A stretch of DNA of 27,864 nt from Hypsibius dujardini (GCA_001579985.1 LRSR01007382.1:1-27864); one strand, 5' to 3'; shown: positions 9,662 through 19,959, numbered from the stretch's first letter. Made by a program: numbers and translations. The notes: generated by a model from the sequence alone, not told the origin.

Positions 9662-9911
9662 TTGGGATTCTGGGATTTTGGGATTCTGGGATTTTGGGAT
9701 TCTGGGATTCTGGGATTCTGGGATTCTGGGATTTTGGGATTCTGGGATTCTGGGATTTTGGGATTCTGGGATTCTGGGATTCTGGGATTTTGGGATTCTG
9801 GGATTCTGGGATTCTGGGATTTTGGGATTTTGGTATTCTGGGATTTTGAGATTCTGGGATTTTGGGATTCTGGGATTTTGGGATTCTGGGATTCTGGGAT
9901 TCTGGGATTGG
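9662..9911 (+). repeat. GGGATTYT octamer array, G-quadruplex-forming
   Basis: About 31 copies of GGGATTCT or GGGATTTT, with single variants GGTATTCT and GAGATTCT. Each unit gives a G3 run spaced by five bases, which satisfies the canonical G-quadruplex rule along the whole plus strand. The 8-bp unit reads as WDSGILGF/WDFGILGF in all three plus frames and as a PESQNPRI-type repeat on the minus strand, so both strands stay open without implying a gene. Confidence 0.95.
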
Positions 9912-10506
9912 GAATGGGTGGGCCCGGCCTGGCAGTGGGAATGGATGGGGAGCCGAAATCCCAAAATGGGTGAACACTGGTATAGATTTATCTCGGATCT
10001 CGTGAGTGCAAGATTGAAGATCGATTGGCGTCAACGAAAAATTCGTCCGAGATCAAGGGGGCGGAGCTAAGTGAAGTTCTCCACGAGAACTGGGACTGTG
10101 AGCGTAGTTTTCGAGGATTGGCCTATAGCCCCGCCCCTGACCCCCGACTGCTGCCAATCGATTCGAAATTAAATATTTCGATTTTACGTCAAGTCACAAA
10201 AAGCGAAATCAATATCTAAAGCACATGTTTATTTAGAATCGTTAAAAGAAGAAGCTTTTTTATTTGAATAAATTCGACCGATGAAATTAAATTTATTTAT
10301 TAATATTTTATTTGAATTCAAAGACGTTATCACTTTCAACGTGAAATGCACAGATCATTGGGTTTCGGGGAATGGGGACCGCATTTGCGGTGAGTCGTGT
10401 CGGCAGTAGGCGCTTGACAACAAAAAAAGGAAAATGTAACAATAAGAATAGAAAACGAAGGAGAAATCGTTAAAAGCTCTGCGAAAAATAAAAAACACTA
10501 TCCAGA
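9912..10506. other. 3' flank of the FBXO22-like gene
   Basis: Downstream of the stop codon on the minus strand there are several AATAAA hexamers (plus-strand TTTATT between about 10,228 and 10,315), candidate poly(A) signals. A GGGGGCGGAGCTAA box lies at 10057-10070. An ATTGGCCTATAGCCCCGCCC stretch lies at about 10,118-10,137. Confidence 0.4.
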
Positions 10507-13500
10507 TCAATCAATGTAAACGACGGTGACGATGGTCGGCGTTTGGCGGAGAAACAGCGATTTTGCCGTATCCGCCGCGGCTGATTCTGCGAGAATCGGA
10601 CACCACTGGTTGCCCATGAAACGTTTCGCGCGTCCGCCCAGCACCGGCACGCCCGGAAACAACCGTCGCAGCGTGAGGACATCACATTGGGGGATCTCTT
10701 TGCTGTGACAAAATAAAAATTCAATTACTGTATTTTCGCGTTAGACAGGGACAGTTGTACTGGAGTGGAATGTGTGCACGGCTGTGTGCATCGTACACAC
10801 AGCACAAGCGCCCCGTGGCCGATTAAACGTTCCATAGCTCGTACGCTGTCCCTGTCTAACGCGAAAATACAGTACCCGTATCAGCTTACTCGTTGTGCTC
10901 AATCGATTGATTGATTGATTGTTTTTCCGTATAGTAAATTTTTTACCACTTTTGGAAGAAACCATTCAAAAAGTATAACATATATATATATATATACATC
11001 CAAAGGCTTGATTAGGGTCCTCACAGGTCGGAACCAGGACCCCTCACGGCAGGGCCAGGGGGTGGGCAAAGGAGCAAAATGCATTTTTTTCAAGGTTGAA
11101 CCCTAAATTTGGCCTCTTGTTCCTGATCATTTTGAACCTTCTGGGGGGGGGGTCTGGGGGTCTGATTTCCAGGGGCCCCCTGGGATTTCAAGACATTTTC
11201 GAAGACATGAGTTCTTCGGTCCTACTACGCGGGGTCCCGGCTCCAACCCCCTAGCCCTACTGCGAGGGGTCCTGGGCCCGATCCCCTGGCCCTATTATGA
11301 GGGTCCTGGTTATGACCCCCTGGCCCTACTATGAGGGGTCCTGAGCCCGATCCCCTAGCCCTACTACGAGGGCTCCTGGTTCCGACCCCCTGGCTCTACT
11401 ATGAGGGGTCTTGGTTCCGACCCCCTGGCCCTACTATAAGGGCTCCTGGTTCCGACCCCCTGGCTCCACTATGAGGGGTCCCAGGTCCGACCTGTAAGGA
11501 CCCTAAACGAGCCTCTGCAATTTTGGGGCTCTGAATAAAATAAGAGTGAAATATCCCAATAGTTCTGTCAACAGTACCTGGTCCCACCGGGCCACATCTC
11601 TGTGAAGTAGAACAACCAACACTGCCCCGCATTGGGGAAGACCACCCCGAGCTGGGCGTACAGCGCGTTGAGTTTCATATCGCGGACGTCGCGTTTGTCG
11701 GACACGTCGAGGATGACTTGGTAGACGGTGACAGCGGATCCCGCGAAGCACATCTACGAACAATAATCAAGTTAACCCACTAACGGTTGATCGAGCTTTA
11801 AAGGTTTGACGATCTAATCCTCTATCTCCTGAAATACAGCTGCCAGTGAACAACATGACCAAAGATGACTTTTTGACATTGCTGATAGCTCACCCACTCT
11901 TCCGCGGGCGCTCCGTCGAAAATCATCCCCTCGAAGAGGATCACCGGAAACTCCAACGACAACGGTCCGAACCCCCGAGGAATGCAATGAATGGTGAGGA
12001 TGAGTAGTTTCGGTGCGAAGGCGTGCTGGATGAGCTGTAGGAGAGTGACGAGATCGCCGCCGTTGCGTTCGCGGATGTGACTCGGAATCTCCATCAGGGC
12101 AGTGTGGGAAAAGCCGACCCGCTGATGGATGATCTGCACGTTTTCCTTCGTTTCCGGGAGGACGATCATGGCGAGGTCTTCACTGTGCCAGAGATGCAAC
12201 CGGTGGAGCTCCGTTCGGGTCAGGGACGCGTGATCCAGGTCGCTCTGCGTGGGCTCGGCGACCGGGCGGATGACGCTGAATAAGCGGAAGTGCCACACAC
12301 GGAGGTCGTCCTCGTTCCGTTGGCGCATGAAGCTGTCGAGAATCTCATCGGGCTTACGGAGCCGCAGCAGGCCGGTCCGGTCGATGATGCGGACGTCGTA
12401 GTGAAAGATGTCGGGTGAATAGAAGACGAGGAGGTGTTCCGGTTGGATGTACAGCTCATTGAGGATGTTCCCGAAGACCTGCGACCAGGCAAATAGACAC
12501 AGGCCGTTAACAAAACCTTCTGACGATTTCGGACGTAACATATCCCAAAACAAATATGACTAAATATCACAGTAAGTCCTGGCACTGAAAGTAGCTTGTG
12601 CCGAAATTAAAGATGGCATAAACTTCTTTCAGTTGCTTTTTTTGTCTGAACTTCAACTTTTTTCATAAGCAAATCAGATATTTTTGTTCGTTGATTGCTT
12701 GATTGGCGTTGCTTTCAAATATTATTTCGGGAAAATCAGATGACGGTATGTTCGTTGATTGCTTGATTGGCGTTGCTTTCAAATTTTATTTCGGGAAAAT
12801 CGAATCATGGCATGTTCGTTGATTGCTTGATTGGCGTTGCTTTCAAATTTTATTTCGCTATTTACTCATTCATGATGTTGCCTGTACGAAAGGTTCATTT
12901 TGAGATCAAAACGTCGCGGTTGAATTGAACTTTGCCAAGGACCGTTTCTTCCTGCAGCCTCTCACCTGGTGTTGAGTGATCCACTTCTGCGAGCCGAGCG
13001 ACAGATTAAGGTATCGAATGAATTCCCGCCGGTATATACAGGCAAATCGGTGCCGGCGACTGCGAGTCTTTTCATACTGAACAAGGCTACGGAAGCGTGA
13101 GGAGGTTTTCCCCAGGGCCAGGAGGTCCTTCATCGGTAGCATTCGCAGGTAGCGTGAGTAAACAGGATAGGAGAGCAGGACGTCGGTCTCAGTAACTGAG
13201 CTGTCCTCTGAATCGACATGTCCAGCGGCAACTTCGGAAGCTTCACCTGTGTCTTCGAGAAGGTCCTGGAGGAATGAGGCACTGGACAGGCTGAGGCGTC
13301 GCCGTTCCGAGTCAGAAGATGCGGATTTCGGAAGAACATTCTCCGACGGTGGTGAGATGGAACTGTCAGGAGCGGGTGAAGTTTCTCGGGGAATTCCGTC
13401 GAAGAGGAAATCGGAGAGCTGCGGAGGCCTCGGCACGGTCGACTCCAGAAGTAATTCCGCCGAGTCGAGAGTTGGGGCTGCGGGATTGTGGAAGACCGGC

Positions 13501-13568
13501 GGTGTCGGCGTGGATTTACTACGCTCTCGTTGTGCGGAGAGCCGCCGGATCTCTCCGATACTCAACAT
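10507..13568 (-). CDS. FBXO22: FBXO22-like F-box/FIST_C protein, four exons, 519 aa
   Basis: Expected to be a substrate-recognition subunit of an SCF ubiquitin ligase. Exons are 13568-12966, 12478-11894, 11753-11578 and 10702-10507; phases agree at every junction (0, 0, 2) and all introns are GT-AG. An in-frame TGA seven codons upstream supports the ATG at 13568. Residues 1-130 are Ser/Pro-rich and look disordered. Residues about 130-170 resemble an F-box (LPMKDLLALGKTSSRFRSL). Exon 2 opens with NELYIQPEHLLVFYSPD, matching the start of the FIST region in human FBXO22. Exons 3-4 (residues 397-519) match its FIST_C region: CFAGSAVTV then LDVSDKR, LGVVFPNAGQ and RRLFPGVPVLGG line up with the human order of FSG, VSDEK, IGFMFACVGRG and RKFFPSVPLFG. 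The protein exceeds human FBXO22 (about 400 aa), mainly by its N-terminal extension. The alignment is from memory and was not computed. Confidence 0.8.
10728..10872. mobile_element. MITE with perfect 27-bp inverted termini and TA flanks
   Basis: Termini starting CTGTATTTTCGCGTTAGACA are perfectly inverted over 27 bp, and TA lies outside each (10726-10727 and 10873-10874). The 145-bp element has no coding capacity. It lies in intron 3 of the FBXO22-like gene, leaving only 23 intron bases before the exon 4 acceptor. Perfect termini suggest a recent insertion. It is consistent with a Tc1/mariner or pogo-type non-autonomous family. Confidence 0.9.
11004..11514. mobile_element. Foldback element with one arm expanded into tandem repeats
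   Basis: The left end begins AGGCTTGATTAGGGTCCTCA. The complement of the right end begins AGGCTCGTTTAGGGTCCTTA. Similarity continues for about 60 bp inwards through ACAGGTCGGA and CAGGGGGT. The inner part of the right arm is repeated eight times while the left arm has it once. A target duplication is not clear. The element sits in intron 3 of the FBXO22-like gene, beside the 145-bp MITE. Confidence 0.75.
11220..11488. repeat. Eight tandem copies of a 34-35 bp C-rich unit
   Basis: The unit is roughly CCCTACTATGAGGGGTCCTG followed by GTTCCGACCCCCTGG. Starts are near 11220, 11255, 11290, 11324, 11359, 11394, 11429 and 11464. It is the amplified inner arm of the surrounding foldback element. The same unit in inverted orientation is found once near 11030-11065. 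Confidence 0.85.
12685..12860. repeat. Three 64-bp tandem repeats in intron 1 of the FBXO22-like gene
   Basis: Units start TGTTCGTTGATTGCTTGATT at 12685, 12749 and 12813 and continue with GGCGTTGCTTTCAAAT and TATTTCGGGAAAATC. The third copy is truncated after TATTTCG. The intron spans 12479-12965. Confidence 0.9.
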
Positions 13569-14823
13569 GTCGAGGTCGAGGAGTTTTCACCTGCTTCAAA
13601 ACGTTCCTCAACGAAATTCCTCCGGAGACGCCACACTGCGACGGGAAGTGCAACGCCGATCTACGTCTCGTGATCATGACAGAGTGACTCGCCAGAATTG
13701 CAATTCTTCCGAGGATCAAAGTGCGGAAGTGTTCAGGTGTGGAAATGTGAATGTGCAAGAACGCAAGTCGCGCAGTGAAGAAAACCGGTCCAACGACTGG
13801 TATCAGCTCAACACGTAAACTCTACCTGTCCGACGGCAAATCATCCGAGTCTTTTATGACGAGTTATTTACCCGGGAATTCATAAAAAATATGGCCATAA
13901 TTAAACTTTCAAAGTCATGGACGGTAAAAAAAGCATTGACGGTAAAAACAAATCGACGGTAAAAAACTTCTATTTTAATCAGACCGGATCATTCGAAGAT
14001 CAGCCTCCTACCTCACTGCGTAAAATCCGCTACGGCACGACAGAAACTTACGCGGCCAACTGAGAATTCCAAAAGGGGTAATAAAAAAATTTGCAACGGG
14101 CAAAATAAAAAAGTTCCGAGGATGACAAGTTTCGAGGGTCTTGGAAGAATGGAAGAAACCTTCGATGAAGCCAAGCGATCTTCCTCGTTAACTGGAAACT
14201 GTCCGGAATCGCTGGGCAAATGACTTGGCCATCCGCGTTGCGCATTTCCTGATGGACATCTATCAGGTTTATCAATTTTTCGCATGCTAGACGATACAAT
14301 TCAATCACTGAAGGTCGGGAGAGAGATTAGAAAACTGTTATCGCTGAAAAACAACGACAAAAGTCAGCTGTGCATTTGTTGGCAGAATGCCTACACAGCC
14401 CACGGCGTTTAGCGCTCACAGCCCATCTGCAACTTGACAGCACGCATGGGCTGGGGGTTTGAAAGCAGCGTGCTCAGCATTGACTGAAAGACAGAGAGGC
14501 AGGCAGGCTGAGCATACTGTGTATTGGATTTTCACACAGCGAGAGAGAAGGGAGAAAAAAATGCGCTTAGAGTTCGTTGCCATCATCAAGAATCCGCATT
14601 TTGCCTCTGTTGTGACTTCTGTTGTTCCCTAATTTTTCTCTCCAAAAATGTCGGTTTTTTAAAGTCAACAATTCACCGAGGGACACACACACACAACAAG
14701 GAGTGGACGAGTAGTTTTTAAATGCTCATGTTCCGATTATGAACGGCACTAAAAACGCTCCCACAAGGTCGAGTATCTTCTTTTCGAGCCTGTTCTCTCC
14801 GGGGTGTTTTTACAATTTCAAAA
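13569..14823. other. Region between two divergent genes, with one exon-like segment
   Basis: This should hold the 5' regions of the FBXO22-like (minus) and WW-domain (plus) genes. GACGGTAAAAA occurs three times at about 13,920-13,965. A short hairpin pair, CAGCCCAT and ATGGGCTG, lies at about 14,418-14,452. The exon-like segment is described separately. Confidence 0.4.
14160..14307 (-). other. Possible unassigned exon
   Basis: A 148-bp segment on the minus strand is preceded by a strong pyrimidine tract and acceptor (ctctctcccgaccttcag) and followed by a GT donor after CATCGAAG. One frame is open and protein-like, including ELYRLACEKLINLIDVHQEM and VICPAIPDSFQLTRKIAWL. I do not recognise the family and could not find partner exons. 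It could be a chance frame or part of a gene overlapping this region. Confidence 0.3.
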
Positions 14824-15828
14824 ATGGCTTTACAGGACTGTACTGAGTCCGCTGGGAAAGGACCATCACCGCGGGAAAGGGTCACTCCGGAGGGAGGGAA
14901 TAAAAAGCAGCCATCAACAAAATGTAAACACGATTAATTTTTCCCCTTAGTTTAGTTCCTTTATTTGGTTTTGGAGGTTGGAAGTCTTTTTTTTTCTGTG
15001 ACAGGGCCATCATTTGGAGCCCACGCGGATCGTCATCAGCGGGAGGAGGGAGGAAAAACCGCGCAACGGAAATAGCGACCCTCAGCCGTCTCCACGACGG
15101 CTGCAGAGCCAGATCGTCATTCCCGCCAGGCGGGACACCGTGAACGGGATCGCGGAGGCGCAGCGTAATGCCCGAGCCAACGTGGCGTCGTCCTCACCGA
15201 GCGGGCGGAGGGACGTGCGGGGCAGTGCGAGCCATCAACAGCAACGGCGACCTGGAGATCTTCCTCAGTCGCAGCATGCCAAAGAGTTATCGTCCTCGCA
15301 ACGCTTCTTCACGGCCGTCACGACGGGACGGGAATCTCAGAGTTTTGATTTCGGACGAGCAGACGGAAGAGGGAACTATGAGTACGGCAATCGGCATGAG
15401 TCTGGCGCGTGGAATAGAGCAACGGCGTCTGGGCCTGGACCGCGGCCTCGTAAGCGACCGATTCCCAGCCCGTCCGCGCGGAGTGCGGCCACGCGGACTG
15501 GTAGTTCGCTGTCAAAACGGTCGGATGCCTCGACGAACAACTCCATCTCCGCGTCCTCGAGATCATCCGCGAGGGTGGAGCGGTTTACCGATAAAGGTAG
15601 GGCGGTGGTGGTTGATCGGTTGATTGATTGGAAAACTCGTACCACTTATTGGCCTCATTGATTGATTGATTTAAGGGGAGAAGTTAGATTATTCTGTTTT
15701 GATGTGCCGAGATCTTCGTACACTGAGACGGTAATATTTGGCAGTAGTAAGGTCGTATTCATGCTTCCTGAGGCTAGCAAATAGTTTTTTCGTTTACGAT
15801 AGCTTGTTTGTGGAAAACGTTTGCTGAT

Positions 15829-15861
<33 letters not shown>

Positions 15862-18763
15862 CTGGACCGGCAGTTTGAAATGTTCGCAGTTTCTCGACGA
15901 TCTATTTTTAGGTTAGACCTTCCTTAGAGTGAGTGAAATCGGTTGTGATTGGGTAAAACATTGCATTGCTTTGCTAGTTGTAGCATTTCCGATTCGCAAC
16001 TGGAAAGAGGATGGAAAATTTATATTTGCTGCCGTTGATTCATTGATTCGCTATCACGCTTTTCTCGTGCTGAACTCCCATTTTCGGTCACCGCGTTGCC
16101 TGTGTCTAATCCAAGTTCGGTTAAATTGGTGTGAAATATCCTGTTCCAACTTTCCTAGTAAAAAATTGTGATATATTATGAATATTTGTGATATCTTTAG
16201 CGTCGGAATGTGACTGGATGTGCTGTAGTCGATTGGTTGATTGATTGATTGATCTAGTCAAGAAATCTGAAACGTTCGCCGTTCTTCTCCAAATAAGATC
16301 TTCTTCTAAGATAGCTCTTTCACATTAATCGAGTAAAAGAGGCCATATTTGTGATTAAGGATAATGGATTGTCTTGAACGGACATTTTTAGTTGGAAACT
16401 AAACGAAAGTGTAAAAATTTGCTACGGTTGATTTACTGATTGAAAACGAAGTTTGGTTTCTCATCTCCCCTTGCAGCTCGAGCCCAACAAGAACGGTCGT
16501 CCGTAAAATCCGCTTCACGGTCCAGTTCACCATCGCATTCCGCAGCGGGGAATGGGTCGGCGAGAAAGCCGTTGAAGTCCCCTAACGTAAAAGTGGCTGC
16601 CACTTTAAAGCGAAAGGTGAGTTTTGGATTAACGCAGTCGCATTGCTCGTCCTCACAGTCAGTGTGATTCTCTCGGTGTTGTGCAGGCGATAAAGGCGGA
16701 TGCCGCAAACGCATCCTCCGGTCCGACGAAATCCGGTTCGGTGGGTGTGGTGTCCGGCCCGAAAGCGTGGCGCTCCTTTGGCTGTTGGAGGGTGGAACGC
16801 AGCAGCACCGGCAGGGAATACTATTACAACACCGAGACAAAAGCCTCAAAGTGGGACAAACCGCAGGAATGGGTAGAGGCAGAGAAGTACGCGTCTCCCC
16901 GCGCTTTTTTCCGACACTCTTAAACCACAATTTTGAATGAGGATTTCTGTTTGTCGTAGTGCGGCCGCAGCAGCAGCAGCATTGGTCCTCCCGGAGGCCG
17001 TGCGCCGTAGCGAAAGTGTCACGCGAGAGGCGCTGGGCAAGCGCAAGCTGTCGGAACTCGAAACGACAACGGAGAAATCGGACAATGCGCGGTCGACGAA
17101 AATCCAACGTACAGCTTCTGTCGCGCCGGCTCCTGCTGCAGTAGATATGGACTCGCTTTTGGGAAGCCCCATCAGCGATGACAATGACCACTCATCTGGT
17201 AAGAATTCCGGCGTCACTTACTCCGCCGGACTTTTCTCACGTCAGTTTCCGCTTCAGTCGCCTCTCCGACACCGTCAGAGCGGATGGACATCTCCGACGC
17301 AGAAGCTGCCAGCAATGCTTCCATTTCACCGTCGAAGAACGCCGCCACCGGGTCGTCTCGCACGTCTCCATCGCGACTGCGAAAGAAGTCGGTTGACGAC
17401 GAGCGAGGAGCCTCGCCCAGGCGGAGGGGAGGAGGAACCTCTTCGGATCAGACGCGAAAGACCAAAGCGCCGACGCTGGAGGATCTCAAGAAGCTCGAAG
17501 ATTACGACGGTAGCTGCGGATGATTTTCCCCCACGTGTCTTGTGACCATCTCGTGCATCCTTTTTTTTGCTGGCTTTAGATCCAGACAGAAGGCGATCGT
17601 TGAAATTGCAGCGTGTTAAGGAATGGAGATCTCAACGTAAGCACGGTGATCGTGGGACCTAGTTCTGTCTGAACGACTCATTCGTTGGAGAATGTCGAAA
17701 GCAAAGCTCTTTTTACTGTGGATTTTTCTTTTGCAGTTGGAGAAACGCCGGCGGAAGTGAGCCAGTCACCAATCGGAGACGGCATTGCCGGTTCACCGGT
17801 CTCCTCAGAGACTTCCACCGTGTCTCCCCAGTGGCCTCGACCGTAAGATCCTTTCCCACGTTTGTATTTCCTGTTTTTTTAAGTGTCTGACATTCTGCTC
17901 GCCTTCCCAGAACAACCGGTGCACGCTCGGACCATGCCGATGCCGTGAAAGCGGAATCCCCTTCTGCGGATGCTGCCGTCGCTCCCACCTGTCCCTCCCC
18001 GGTGCCGGCCAGCGCGTGCAGCCGGATCGTCCTGCCCAGCTTTGACTTTCCCGAGCTGCCGGAGCCGGTTCGAGATCTGCCGATACTGTTTGTCGAGGCC
18101 ATGACGTCGGGATTCACCAGTATGAAGATTGGACACGTCGAAGATCAGGTACCGGAATCAAAATCTGCCATTTGTGTATGCACGTTTTTGCTTGATTGGT
18201 TGATTTATCGCGGATTCATGCTACATCTCGAGTGTTTTGTTGATCATTTTGTCTGTCATTGTTTTTAGAAGTGCAAACAGTTGTTCGAAATCCGGCCGGG
18301 AATGTATGCCGCCAGTGGAGAAAAGGTAGTCCACATGAAGGTCAATCACTCGGACATTCGGCAAAAGCGGATGACCACGGTGTCCCAAGCGGAAGAGTAC
18401 GTGCTATCAACTGCCTCTTATCGGGGGCGTGTCTCAATCACAGTTAACGGGTCTCTTCTGCGTTTCAGCATCTCCTTCCTCTCCAGCCTGCAGGACGAAC
18501 TGTTCCGCTCGATGCACGCCAAGGCGGACCACCACAACCGGTCGGAGGTCCCTAAGCCGATTCTACCTCCCCCTCATCCGGTGGTGGTCAAGACGGAACG
18601 GGTGGATTCCTCACCGGCGGTGATGGTCAACGTGACCACGACGCCGGATATCTCTGCGGCCTCCGCTGCTTCCCTGGACTCGAAGCAACAGCACCTGACG
18701 CTGTTCGGGATGGAACCCGCCGCCGATCGGCGTCAGCTCATCCCAAGCGGCATAACGACATGA
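14824..18763 (+). CDS. WW-domain, largely disordered protein (WAC-like), at least ten exons
   Basis: Exons 15005-15596, 16477-16616, 16687-16886, 16960-17198, 17258-17509, 17580-17636, 17737-17842, 17911-18148, 18269-18396 and 18469-18763 join in frame to 748 codons plus TGA. The WW domain is in the third of these: Trp residues 22 apart around TGREYYYNTETKASKWDKPQ, then EWVE. This resembles WAC (SSGKKYYYN, then QWEKPKEWLE), a nuclear adaptor for histone H2B ubiquitination. The rest is Ser/Arg/Pro-rich with basic patches (GKRKLSE, RLRKKS) and an Ala run. The C-terminal third has an ordered-looking part (LPSFDFPELPEPVRDLPILF to ISFLSSLQDELFRSM). I cannot securely match it to WAC's coiled coil, so the WAC assignment is tentative. 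The first listed exon has no ATG. A candidate start exon at 14824 (MALQDCTESAGK) fits only through a weak gtcact donor after 14880. The end of the WW exon could also be 16892. Confidence 0.75.
15826..16476. repeat. Two diverged copies of a ~395-bp unit in intron of the WW gene
   Basis: Each copy starts with a TTGA run (15,826-15,858 and about 16,232-16,254), followed by a CTGRAACGTTCGCMGTT-like word, a GATCTTCT-like word and TTGCTRCSGTTGATT near the end (16,027 and 16,420). The copies are 393-397 bp apart. The second copy runs up to the splice acceptor at 16,476. Confidence 0.6.
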
Positions 18764-19275
18764 CAAGTCGTCGTCCCCGCATCTCTCTGATTTCTCTAGT
18801 CGGCTTCCAGTTGAAGATCCAGTTGTTTCGGGGGTTGAGCTGGTTTGAGAAAGAAAGCTGAGGTTTTTTGTGATATTGATGTGTGTGTGTGTTCAGGGCG
18901 AGGAACCTCTTCTCCTGCTCGTCTTGAGTTGTGTTATCTCGCGTTGTCTCTTTCTCCTCTTTTGACAGTTTTCGTTCTCTTTCTCTCTCTTTCTCTCTTT
19001 CTCTCTTTCTCTTTCTGGGTGGTCCGTGGGGAGGCTCTCTTGCCGGAATGTGTTGGGACAGATACACAACAGACACACATTTTTTCTCCCTCTTTTTTCG
19101 CAGATTCTCTGCGTCTCAAGTTAGTTTGTAAAAATTATTCCTTGCGGATGTTGTGCTGTTTAAAAAGGATTGTGAGGTCTCTGACGCTGTCTGCCGGTGG
19201 ACGTTCTATCTGCACTCTTTGTTTTGTTCACAATAAACGCGGGATTGATCAGTAATGTCTGGAGGACTTCTACAA
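18764..19275 (+). other. 3' untranslated region of the WW gene
   Basis: Non-coding sequence after the TGA. It contains a CT-rich tract (about 18,975-19,015) and an AATAAA poly(A) signal at 19232-19237. Reading frames over the CT tract are low complexity. Confidence 0.55.
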
Positions 19276-19664
19276 GTTCAGGTGTCCGAGTTAGGCCGAC
19301 AGATTCGTATAGGCAAAAGTAAAATGCCGTTCAGGTGTCCGAGTTAGGCCGACAGATTCGTATAGGTAAAAGTAAAATGCCGTTCAGGTGTCCGAGTTAG
19401 GCCGACAGATTCGTATAGGCAAAAGTAAAATTATACCGTTCAGGTGTCCGAGTTAGGCCGACAGATTCGTATAGGCAAAAGTAAATTATACCGTTCAGGT
19501 GTCCGAGTTAGGCCGACAGATTCGTATATGCAAAAGTAAAATTATACCGTTTAGGTGTCCGAGTTAGGCCGACAGATTCGTATAGGAAAAAGTAAAATTA
19601 TACCGTTTAGGTGTCCGAGTTAGGCCGACAGATTCGTATAGGAAAAAGTAAATTATATCGTTCT
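19276..19664. repeat. Seven-copy 53-56 bp satellite
   Basis: Copies start with GTTCAGGTGTCCGAGTTAGG at 19276, 19329, 19382, 19438, 19493, 19549 and 19605 (the last two as GTTTAGG) and continue with CCGACAGATTCGTATAGG. Lengths differ only in the AAAAGTAAAATTATACC tail (53, 53, 56, 55, 56, 56 bp). The core is almost invariant, so amplification or homogenisation is recent. A strongly diverged copy lies at about 19,811-19,868. Confidence 0.95.
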
Positions 19665-19959
19665 TAACAGGGTAAACTGCAATTGCGCCGCTACTGTAAG
19701 AGCACTGTCTTTCATTTGAAACTCTCTCGGAAATCTCCCGATCTAAATTCTTTATTCTTAGTGTTGCTCTCAATAAAATAAGATTGATGAGAGAATTTAC
19801 ATCCAAAATTCCTGTGTCCGATTTAGTCTCCAGGTTCGTAAAGGCAAAAGTAGAATTGTGCCGTTCGGGACAAGGACAAATCTAATTGCGCTGGTAGGAA
19901 CACTCTATCGTATTTGGCACTCTCCCTCAGCGAGAAGAATCGCTTTTTGCTTCAACTGC
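19665..19959. other. Intergenic, no gene seen
   Basis: Unique sequence upstream of alpha-tubulin except for the diverged eighth satellite copy at 19,811-19,868. AATAAAATAAG at about 19,772 resembles the poly(A) region at 19,232 and may be a duplicate of the 3' flank of the WW gene. Confidence 0.35.

Noticed and set aside
9571-10070. Plus-strand frames with WDSGILGF repeats and minus-strand frames with SQNPRI repeats
   Set aside because: An 8-bp repeat without stops stays open in every frame. There is no start context, splice support or non-repeat domain.
13249-13818. 189-codon plus-strand frame opposite the first exon of the FBXO22-like gene
   Set aside because: It is the antisense shadow of a well-supported coding exon.
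7280-19300. CCGAGTTARGCC shared between the element at 7,256-7,376 and the satellite at 19,276
   Set aside because: A 12-base match between two repeats in 28 kb is not enough to claim common origin, and the surrounding bases do not align.
19276-19664. Regular repeat spacing recalling a CRISPR array
   Set aside because: The whole 53-56 bp period is repeated, with no unique spacers, and the genome is animal.
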